Part shown: positions 55,814 to 64,000 of the stretch, piece by piece | Position numbering within the stretch: position 1 is the stretch's first letter | How the letters are laid out: each line of letters opens with the position of its first letter | NCBI GenBank assembly: GCA_032718475.1 | Contig: JAUCBJ010003353.1 | Span: 1 to 64,000 of the forward strand | Source: Nemertoderma westbladi | Lineage: Eukaryota; Xenacoelomorpha; Nemertodermatida; Nemertodermatidae | DNA: 64,000 nt | Reading direction: 5' to 3' | Made by a program: the position numbers and the translations under genes | The notes under the pieces: generated by a model | Told to the model about the DNA's origin: nothing | Databases searched by the model: none | The model's input: the letters and a program-made list of their open reading frames with translations, nothing else

Positions 55814-57111
55814 GTGCTGAGCGAACTTGATATCTTGCATCTACCTAGGAAAGAAGCTCTCAAAATCATATCAGATAAATATTCTATGGAGCAAATCTCA
55901 AATATTCGGAAAGACCTGTTCAACTGCGTTATTAAATTAACATCACCTCTCCAACAGGTAACGCTAAAGCTGCAATCGCGATCCTCTCCAAGCGCCCTGG
56001 CAACCGACGTTCTAGAACTGCTACGGTGTAGACTTACTGGGTTATTGACAGAACCCGGCCGCAAACGTTTGCGTAAGATTGAATCTACGGATAAAGGTAT
56101 TATATTGGAAGGCCTCAAGAACGATCTCATAACTGCTGTCTCTGCCCTACATGCTCGCATGTGTATGATCGAGGCTGAGAACTCCAACCTCAAAGAGCGC
56201 ATGGGAACTGTGGTGGATGAACTGAGCATCGAATGCCACCATCGAGTCATGTGGGAGTCTAAATTCAACAAACTCAGTTCGAATAAACCAACAATAGGAC
56301 AGATACTATACGACAATCTCAGCTCAACAATCACCACTATAATAGAGCCCATCACAGAAAACCAACTAATGGCCCACTTTAATTTAAACACGCCTCTCTC
56401 GCCTCATGGCTCACCCCAAATTGAAGAAAACGTGATTGTTGGATCAATTCTCCACCAGTTTCACCAGCAACGCCCCCTGTATCCAAAGACGTGATATAAC
56501 AATCAAACGCCGATGGCTGGACAACTGTAGAACCTAAAAAGAACAAATACACACGAAATTTGGGCGTCGAAACTAAGAGTGACAACCGCGGTCTCAAAAG
56601 AGACACTATAAGAGGGAACGACATTCAACCGAGCAAACCGACCTCAAACAGAGATCCTCCACAAAGACTGTGCTGCTCAGACTCGAGACGACTTCATTCC
56701 CTGTTCATCAGCGGAGTATCAAGGAATAATAACGATAATGATGTTCTAGAATACCTGAACCGTAACAAAATTGAGGTACATCGTTCATCATGCAGGTTAA
56801 GCCGTGACTCCAATAACATCCGATTAACTGTGGATTTAAATGATTCAGAGACACTAAAACAATCCGACTTCTGGCCTGCTGGAATTCGATGTCGCGACTG
56901 GGAATATCATCCCAGATATGTGGAACAAAGAAAACGTCATGAAGATAATCGAGATCACCATAACAACCGACGTATGTATAACACCGACGGCATAAAGACC
57001 CCCATATTCAACGTGATAATAGCTGACAGCCTTCGAGTCAACGCGACCGCAACCGCCAACAAGATACCAACGGACAACCCTGGGTGCATCGCAACCGGAC
57101 CGAACAACTAG
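55814..57111 (+). pseudogene. LINE ORF1: helical segment and RRM-like domain
   Basis: The frame of the Cys box continues past one TAG (55754) into a largely helical, coiled-coil-like segment (ISDKYSMEQISNIRKDLF ... ALHARMCMIEAENSNLKERM). After a shift, SLFISGVSRNNNDNDVLEYL then SNNIRLTVDLNDSETLKQSD and FWPAGIRCRDWEY form a divergent RRM-like fold typical of ORF1 proteins of CR1/L2-type LINEs. A basic, Asn/His-rich linker leads into the repeat tail. Confidence 0.65.
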
Positions 57112-57159
57112 ACTCCTGCGGACAACGTACGAGGAATGGAGACCAGGATGGGGGGCAAC

Positions 57160-57785
57160 GAGATCAGTCTAGGAAACGAGACTATGATGGACAATCCTCG
57201 TGGCAGCGCGACCCCAACGAACAACACTCGTGGAAACCAGATCGCAATGGACAGCCCTCAGGTCATCATGACCGCGATGAACAACAATCGTGGAAACCAG
57301 ATCGCAACGGACAGCCTTCAGGTTATCGTGGCCACGATGAACAACAATCGTGGAAACCAGATCGGAACGGACATCCTTTAGGTCATCGTGACCGCAATGA
57401 ACAACAATCGTGGAAACCAGATCGCAATGGACAGCCTTCAGGTAACCGCAATGAACAACAATTATGAAAACGATATCGCAACAGACAGCCTTCAGGTCAT
57501 CGTGACCGCGATGAACAACAATCGTGGAAACCAGATCACAACAGACAGCCTTCAGGTCAACGTGACTGCAATGAACAACAATCATGGAAACCATATCGCA
57601 CGGACAGCCTTCAGGTCATCGTGACCGCGATGAACAACAATCGTGGAAACCAGATTGCAACAGACAGCCTTCAGGTCATCGTGACCGCGATGAACAACAA
57701 TCGTGGAAACCAGATCGCAACGGACAGCCTTCAGGTCATTGTGACCACGATGAACAACAATCGTAGAAACCAGATCGCAACGGAC
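57160..57785 (+). repeat. 60-bp coding minisatellite in LINE ORF1 tail
   Basis: About ten copies of a 60-bp unit encode the 20-residue repeat DEQQSWKPDRNGQPSGHRDR. One unit is shortened by 6 bp, in frame; another has lost a single base, out of frame. The peptide is rich in Gln, Arg, Asp and Asn. Being multiples of three, alternative frames and the minus strand also stay open and give spurious ORFs. The array bridges ORF1 and the endonuclease ORF. Confidence 0.9.
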
Positions 57786-57849
57786 AGCCATCATCATATA
57801 CTAATCCTAGAGAGTTCCCGAGCCGGTATCGTCTTTAACACGTCAAACA

Positions 57850-58610
57850 ACGAGGAGAGAAGTGAAATTGTAGCTGTAAGATGTGGTATACTAAATACAA
57901 ATGGATTTTTAAGCAATACAAACTATATAAATAAACTTCTTGATGAATGTGACTTCCTTGGAATACAGGAACACTGGTTGGACGATCTGTAATGTCAGGC
58001 CAGCCTCTTTCCGCTTGACAATAAATTTGACTGCGTCTACGCTGTCAGTTTTCTGATGGAAAATCCGAATAGAAAACGCGGTGCGGGCGGCGTCGCTTTA
58101 TTCTTTAGGAAGGATTCAGTGATGAATTGGTCTCAGGTAAATGGCGGCGACGACATAGTTGGCGTTATTGCTGACCTACACCATGCCGAGCGGCCGGTCT
58201 TGGTGTTATCATGTTATTATGCCCTGGATCAATCAAAGGACACCGCCTTGTATGACAGTTTCCTGGGTCGCCTATGCTCCCTCATAACTCAATATTCAGG
58301 GTGTCTTCTGATAGTCCCAATGGACTGCAATGCTGATGTCGGTAACTTACAATGAGCGAGGGGACACCTATCAAACGAAAAACCAAATCCTAGAGGCATT
58401 CATCTGAACTCATTCCTAAACACCATCGAGTTATGCGCGGCAGACACTCACAATCAGTTCAGTGGGCCAGTGATAACTTTCCGGGGACAGGGTAGAGATA
58501 CGTCATTGTATATCGACCATATATTGACGTCAACCACCTGGCTTGATCTCATCAACACTGGAATAGTATACGACGATGATCCAGCCAATAACTCTCCGAC
58601 CATGTTCCAG
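57850..58610 (+). pseudogene. LINE ORF2: APE-type endonuclease domain
   Basis: VRCGILNTNGFLSNTNYINK, FLGIQEHWLDD, GAGGVALFFRKD, VPMDCNADVGN and SLYIDHILTS correspond in order to the conserved blocks of the EEP (APE-like) endonuclease that nicks target DNA for reverse transcription. The catalytic Glu (QEHW) and Asn/Asp (DCNAD) remain. In-frame stops at 57990 and 58353 interrupt it. Confidence 0.82.
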
Positions 58611-59153
58611 TAACTGCAAATTATCAGCTCACTTCAAATATCGGCAATGCTGATAGTGATACACACATGTCAAAGCACAAACGACGTCAATTGAAGTTCA
58701 ATTGGGCGAAGGCAATGGATGAGGATAAAGATAAATATAAGGAGGTAGTTGACTTCGCTGTAAAAAGTCTGCCCTAGAGATCAATGACCTTTGAGCCAGT
58801 AAATTGGTAGCATCGAGGAAATAAACAATTGCATGGACAAACTACAATGTGCATTGGTTGCGGCCGCAACAACATACATCCCGACGCTGAAACAAAGACG
58901 CAGTATGAAAAATATATGAATACTTTCCAAACTGCTACAATCAAGTGCGAAGATTACACGGCAGCTGTATAAACTGTGGGAGGAGGCGGGCCATGAGCCC
59001 ACCGACCAACTGGGTTCGGAGTTCAAAGAGTCGAAACAGCATACTCGGAGGATTAAAAATTATTTATCAAAGAACTTTGTTCACAATTCCACAAACAAAT
59101 GGGCCAGAAATGTCAGTTCAAACCCTAGAAACTTCTGGGCCAACATTAATCGC

Positions 59154-60640
59154 GTGAAGACTACTAGTGCCCCTCCGACGATGGAGTCTCCCCTGCGAGA
59201 CCACTACGCCACTAAGTTCAGTGGAGATGGCGGTGTGAGCAAAACTCTGAACGCCGAACTGCGGGAAGCCTGTTCGGAAACGGTTCTCCCTCAAATCTCG
59301 TCGTTAGCTGTGAGACGATCTGTGGTCTCACTATCAACTGGGAAATCCCTGGACTTCGCCTCATTAACTGTGGAACATATACTGCACATGAACCCAGAAC
59401 CGATCTGTGAATATCTCACCTCTTTAATCAATGCCTGTTTTAATCTAAAGCAAGTACCTGAACTGTTTGGGAATCCGGTCGTATCAAGTCTTTACAAAGG
59501 GAAGCGAAGAGACATATACAACACTGGATCCTATAGACCTATAGATTCCATAAGTATCTGGGCGAAGGTGTTCGAACGTATCGTTCTCACCGACTTCCTC
59601 ATCAATATCAAACTCCACGATAATCAAACTGCATATTGGGACAGAATCGGCTGTGATATTGCCATAGCGACAATTCTAGAATGTGTGGAGAACAATCTAT
59701 CCAGCAAATCGACACTGTTCGTATGTCAGCTGGACATCGAGTCGGCATTCGACACGGTAGACTATGACGCACTCGGTCGCAAGATGTTGGAATTCGTCAA
59801 CCCCCATGTGGTCGTGACCGTGCTGAACTATTACACCGTCAGTATGACATTCCTAAAGTTTGCCGGTATAATAGACAGGACGGACGGGCCGGAATCCAAG
59901 TCTCCTGCGGAGTTAAACAGGGGTCGCTCCTATCGCCTCTCCTGTTCAATCTATATACTCGGTCACTCCTATCGCCTCTCCTGTTCAATCTATATACGCG
60001 GAGTATTATTGATGACCTTCAGGACACAAACATCGGATACTCAATTAACTCAATCTGGTTGGGAGCAATCTCATATGCTGACGATGGCTAATAGCGCCAA
60101 AGACATTGAGCAGCTGTACACTACGTTTAGCTCAAGCGCCAAAAACATAAAGCTGTCAGTGGAAAAGAGTAAAATCAACTGGTCGGTTTTTTCGAACCAA
60201 ATGATCTCTACATCTCCCAACTTTCATCACATTAGTAGAAGGCCAACTGATCCCCGCCAAGAACTCGTGGACCTTTCTGGGCTACAACTTCCAGGCTATG
60301 ACCAACCCTCTGGGCGCGTCGGTGCAGAAAATCGCTTCTCTGGCCCACATGTTCCAGTCGAAGGGTTGGTCCACGAGGTGGCTCCCGGTGGCAGCCGTGT
60401 CTATCCTGTGGCGATCCATTGCGTTACCGGCTATTGTCTACTCGCTAAAATTAAACATTGGAGCCCTCAACCAACGTGATGTGAACACCCTTGATATCGC
60501 CTATAGAAACGCGCTCCACAGTCTACTCAACATTGGCTGCTACATCGGGAACGCCACACTCTACATCTGTCGCAGCTCAGGCCGATCTCGCAGGGGGCTC
60601 TTTGACTCGCGGTGGGCACACTGACGAGGTACATACAACG
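59154..60640 (+). pseudogene. LINE ORF2: reverse transcriptase domain
   Basis: VVSSLYKGKRRDIYNTGSYR and SIWAKVFERIVLTDFL form the first RT motifs. QLDIESAFDTVDYDAL holds the first catalytic Asp. GVKQGSLLSPLLFNLYTR and ISYADD appear in shifted frames (about 59915-60085). A 39-bp in-frame tandem duplication (two copies of TCGCCTCTCCTGTTCAATCT, about 59930 and 59970) interrupts the QGSLLSPLLF block. The thumb region (SILWRSIALPAIVYSLKL) follows. No RNase H was seen. Confidence 0.85.
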
Positions 60641-60900
60641 AGTGCCGCAAAAAGGCACTTCATAGTGCCTTTATCAGCCTCGCAGTATCGAGTCTCTCAC
60701 CTGGTGGAACGAAGGGTGGCCAAGGTATCCTTAGTGCGTATCACAGCGCTGCTCTCGAACATCCATTACCGCGACTCGAGTCTATACTAAATTGTTAACC
60801 GGATGGTCTTGGGCGCATCGACTTCCGCAGATACTGCGAACGCCGTCTTTATGTGGCCTGCTTCTACTTACAATCCCTGACATTGCTGGAAAAACGAAAC

Positions 60901-61913
60901 CGAAAAAAGGAATATTTTGCCATAATTTAGTCGTATTTATTTTAATTGCTTTATCAGATATATTCTTTTTAGTCAGAACATATTCGGAAAATTTAACTCT
61001 TTAATTCAAATAACTTAATTTGATTTAATTGTGTGCCATTTTATGCTATCTGGAGTACATTTTTATCTAGTCAGTTTTAAGATTCAATACCAATACCAAA
61101 TTGGAGGTCACCAGAGGTCACAACTGTCATTATGACCTTTTAAGAATCTGAGAATCTCCTTTTTATATTATTATTTATTATGATAGTTGGGTCACGATAA
61201 AATAACAGCAGTCATATATATGGTTAGCAATACCCACATCATTAATAACAATATGAATAGTCCCTACATCATCCAAACGTCGAGATGAAGCAGACACCCA
61301 GTTAGCCGCCATTAAAAGTACCAAATTTACAATAAGTCAATCAAGAGGAGAACCTCTTTTTACTTCATGAAGTACACGTGTTATGTTATTATTTATCACA
61401 TCTTAACTGTTTGTTGTATATTTATGTAATTGTGTTCAGTTATTTTAATGATTTTATTGTCGGCTGGTCCGAATTAAACAAATGAATGTATCCATAGTGG
61501 ATACATTCATTTGTTTAATTCGGACTAAAAACCGGCAAATGAATAAAACCGAATAAAACCGCCAAAATGAAATGAGTCGCCGCACATACTCTAACATAAT
61601 AGATAAAGGCACCGCATTGCATTCCTTCTATACCAAACAAACCTAAAACACCCTACATTCTTATGTACTACATAAAAATGTAGTCTATGTAGAAATACCA
61701 TATTGCAGGGACTGTACATGTACTTGTACATATATTAGGTAAAAAGTGGAATCACTTTACTGTATCTCATTATCACTTTCTAAGTGACAGGTTACACCCA
61801 TTGTATTGTGTGATGGAATATACACCCGACTTTTTATTAGCCTATTGTTACTTTATCTCTCTTACTGCCTTGATCATCTACAGCTGAATTATTGAAATAT
61901 GAATAATACTAAC
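60901..61913 (-). other. CAP intron 2, 5' part
   Basis: Intronic sequence between the LINE and exon 2. It holds the 28-bp perfect hairpin at 61467-61525 and TGTACATGTACTTGTACAT near 61713. No exon was recognised. Confidence 0.5.
61467..61525. repeat. Perfect 28-bp hairpin with 3-nt loop
   Basis: GTCCGAATTAAACAAATGAA plus TGTATCCA (61467-61494) is followed by TAG and the exact reverse complement (61498-61525). Partial symmetry (CGGC / GCCG-like) continues outside. Within an intron, it would form a hairpin in the pre-mRNA of the CAP gene. It is either a tiny inverted-repeat transposon or a replication-generated palindrome. Confidence 0.9.
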
Positions 61914-62034
61914 ATGAATCACACTTGTATAGATTTTGTCCCATACTTTTCCCTCTGAACTCATGAATAACATGATTGAAATTGCAACTCTCTGCTAATT
62001 TCTCAGCTTCAAGTGCAATTTTTCTATTCCATTT
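61914..62034 (-). CDS. CAP-superfamily secreted protein, exon 2
   Basis: The acceptor TACATTTTTTCAG precedes AAA 62034 (phase 0, matching exon 1). The donor is CAT|GTTAGT at 61914/61913 (phase 1, matching exon 3). The 121 nt encode KWNRKIALEAEKLAESCNFN, then HVIHEF and SMGQNLYKCDS. This is the classic CAP segment: the WN..IA..A...A..C.F.H helix, the cavity histidine, and CAP4 GQN with Gln replacing the commoner Glu. Confidence 0.88.
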
Positions 62035-62533
62035 CTGAAAAAATGTAAATGACATGTAAAAAGACATCAATTAAATATGTATCTACCAGAGCAATTCCTT
62101 TTATTCAAAATTATTTAAAACCTAGTGCCTCTCACTTCTTCTCTGATTTTTTTCCATACCCACCACCTCACACTTTGCACAAATGTGTTAAGCAATTTGG
62201 GATTTGGAACTAAGGAATTTGGGATGATGATTATTAAATAACAATTATGTTAGTATAGAGTAGGGTTAATCACAAAACGGAAATTCTATAAAAAATCAGA
62301 AATGGAATCACCGACAGGGAAAATTCATGTCGGAAATGTTGTAGCTAGAGAATGTGCTTTATAATCTTTTGACAGATAGAACGGCAGACAACCATATCTA
62401 GAAATAAAAGAGATCTTCCTAAGTAGTATTCAGATTTTCTGCCAGGAGTCGGCCTAATAACCACCGGTTTACTAATAGTGTGGGCTGCATACTAGTAAAA
62501 AAAATAAATAAATGTAGTGGCTACCGCAGCTTA

Positions 62534-62599
62534 CCAGACGAGGTCGTATATTAAGCAAGTCATGGACCAGACGAGGTCGTATATTAAGCAAGTCATGGT
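62534..62599. repeat. 33-bp tandem duplication in CAP intron 1
   Basis: Two perfect adjacent copies of a 33-bp unit starting CCAGACGAGGTCGTATATTA. Identity suggests a recent slippage or unequal-exchange event. Confidence 0.9.
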
Positions 62600-62772
62600 A
62601 GGCATTGTTCAATTAACCCCGTAGCTTACATACCTCTTGCATTCAGGTTCAACTTACTAATAATAATTAAAAATTTGTTAATCAAATATCTACTATAAAT
62701 TACTTAAGTTAAGAAGACAGTCTTCTGTACTGACAAGTGGATAGACCCTGTTTTAAGACCCTTAGAACTTAC

Positions 62773-62976
62773 CAATGGAGGCAGAGGTGTCGATGGTCTG
62801 GGAAGTTTTTCACCATCTGCCATTGATCCTGGAAGGTCCATCCTGTAGTCGTTATGAGCTTTGATAAGCGCCTTCTTGGTCTTTCTGTCGCATTTAGCGT
62901 CTGTTAACGTAGTTTGTAGTAGTAGAGCAACCACAACTGAAAGAGCTATCATTACTAATCGTTGTGAAGTCGCCAT
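62773..62976 (-). CDS. CAP-superfamily secreted protein, exon 1
   Basis: ATG 62976 begins a signal peptide (MATSQRLVMIALSVVVALLL, cleavage near residue 27) followed by the first CAP helix LIKAHNDYR with the HNxYR (CAP3) motif. The exon ends at TTG|GTAAGT (62773/62772), a consensus donor in phase 0. Exons 2-4 follow at 62034-61914, 52094-51961 and 51584-51456, with introns of 738, 9819 and 376 bp. All junction phases agree, and together they encode 195 residues, the normal size of a single-domain secreted CAP protein (SCP/TAPS, GAPR-1-like). All four CAP signatures are present. The frame extends upstream only by a TTG codon, so this ATG is the natural start. Family members bind lipids or act in secretion and immunity; the role here is unknown. 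Confidence 0.88.
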
Positions 62977-64000
62977 AATCCCTCCTAGATATTCAGTCAA
63001 ATAATTTTAGTATTAATTAAATAGAGGCAGGTAATAAACATATAGCATTGTAAAGGACGGAAGGAGTTAAAATAAAATACAATTAATAATTTATTATATA
63101 GCTAGTAATTCTTACAGGCTGAGCTTGCGTATAATTTTGCACGTTATAATCCTTACGATTTAGTTCAGTGAGTGGGAGCACCAAAATAACAAGGTTTGAA
63201 GTTAATTTTAAAACATTTCCTCAACACAATGTAATTTTGATTGTTACAACTTTAATGTTTGCTGGAGTACGACAGTGCAGTAGGTATGGTGGTAAAACTG
63301 TAATAGATATATTTATTAATTATGAATGTTTTATTTTATCACATATCCGGGACGAAAAGTCCGCGAGGAAACACTTCCATGTAACACCACGTCCACGTCA
63401 TTCATTTTATATATATATATAGCTAAATTCAAATAAACAGTACATACAAACCTGTTGCAGTCTTCTTAGCAAAATTATAAACTATATTACAAGATTTGAA
63501 ATTTGTTTTAGAAATAAATGTAGAGGTCACGTCATTACAACCTCATCTCGGCTTATATAATTTTATAGTCGAGATCAATGAAAGTAATTATAATGTCTTA
63601 TTAAGAAGGAAATTTTTGTGTATTGTTAAAACTTTGGTATATAAATAAATTGGTCCGATGTTTTTTCTAAAGATCTTATAATTAGAATTTGTATCTTGTG
63701 ATCAATGAAATGATTGGCCATTTTGCAAAGAAATTGTCCAATTTTTTATAATTATGTTTTCTCTTGTATTAACAGCTGCAGTACATTGGGCGTGAGGCTG
63801 AGTTAAATTCATAACTTCGAGAAAGTGTGACCTCATTTCACAGTACAATAGGTAATAGAAAAAAAGTAAAATAATTAATTATACATACCTACCTACCTGA
63901 TTGGAATTTATGCAAATCTATTCAGTCAGGGGAGATATGGTCTGTTCTGCCAAATATTGAATCGTATGCATACATATACACTCATTCAAACCAGAAATTA
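62977..64000. other. Upstream region of the CAP gene
   Basis: AT-rich sequence 5' of the CAP start codon. ATATCTAG|G sits 10 nt before the ATG and could be a weak splice acceptor, implying a 5' UTR exon farther right. No TATA box stands out, and the small ORF at 63168-63422 lacks a domain. Confidence 0.4.

Larger units (their letters stand above)
54328..60900 (+). mobile_element. Nearly full-length APE-type LINE with a ULP1-like domain in ORF1
   Basis: Element boundaries are approximate. Order on the plus strand: a Ser/Thr-rich start (54493), a ULP1-like cysteine protease region (54837-55756), a helical segment (55814-56494), an RRM-like ORF1 domain (56560-57000), a 60-bp repeat tail (57160-57785), an APE-type endonuclease (57850-58610), then RT (59154-60640). 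A handful of frameshifts and stop codons inactivate it, but long runs of each domain are intact, suggesting moderately recent death. It sits in CAP intron 2, antisense to the host gene. No poly(A) tail or target duplication could be defined. The clade is uncertain. Confidence 0.85.

Noticed and set aside
57136-57797. Minus-strand and alternative-frame ORFs over the 60-bp repeat
   Set aside because: Mirror frames of a 60-bp repeat; the plausible coding frame is the one continuous with LINE ORF1.
62977-63000. N-terminal extension of the CAP protein (upstream in-frame codons)
   Set aside because: The upstream candidate start is TTG, not ATG. The ATG at 62976 gives a proper signal peptide.

Overview
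This is nuclear DNA from an animal, almost certainly a marine invertebrate. It is AT-rich and intron-bearing, with canonical GT/AG splice sites, AATAAA signals and a eukaryotic tRNA-Asn. The host proteins are animal families: an ALMS1-type centrosomal protein, a membrane fibrinogen-related protein, a secreted LDLa-like peptide and a CAP-superfamily protein. Mobile-element remnants include BEL/Pao, Ty3/gypsy, Ty1/copia, several LINEs and a pogo/Tigger-like transposase. A tunicate or another deuterostome is possible, but the sequence does not settle the phylum.

Layout. 1-3.5 kb: two fold-back blocks of a 15-bp minisatellite, a tRNA-Asn gene, a partial fold-back element and a ten-copy 37-bp minisatellite. 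3.9-13.7 kb (minus): an ALMS1-like gene, modelled as exon 1 (13741-12599) and a large terminal exon (7815-3910). The junction is phase 0, and the 4.8-kb intron is full of small inverted-repeat elements. 14-19.7 kb: GC-rich dispersed repeats and a LINE tail. 19.9-22.6 kb (minus): a copia element deleted from the 5' LTR into pol. 22.8-23.6 kb: a decayed pogo/Tigger-like transposase tail with a PHD finger. 24.2-24.8 kb: a 24-bp minisatellite. 26.6-27.6 kb: an intact single-exon type II membrane fibrinogen-related protein. 30.3-30.5 kb (minus): a small secreted LDLa-like peptide.

31.5-37.4 kb: about 5.9 kb of one 16-bp satellite. It has no stops in long stretches of all three plus frames, which creates huge spurious ORFs. 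37.7-46.7 kb: a tRNA-derived SINE candidate, a young fold-back MITE, LINE RT scraps and unassigned decayed coding sequence. 47.7-51.0 kb (minus): a deleted BEL/Pao element with LTR-like repeats and a nested 0.9-kb fold-back. 51.5-63.0 kb (minus): a complete four-exon CAP-superfamily gene predicted to encode 195 residues. Its 9.8-kb second intron holds a gypsy integrase remnant and, on the opposite strand, a roughly 6.5-kb LINE.

The genes do not form a pathway. The fibrinogen-related, LDLa-like and CAP proteins are all extracellular or cell-surface types often used in invertebrate recognition and secretion, so an immune or mucosal theme is possible but only inferred. The strongest novelty candidates are the LINE that appears to join a ULP1-like cysteine protease, a coiled coil, an RRM-like domain and a 20-residue repeat tail to an APE-type endonuclease/RT; the 16-bp satellite; and the minisatellite-rich ALMS1 homologue.
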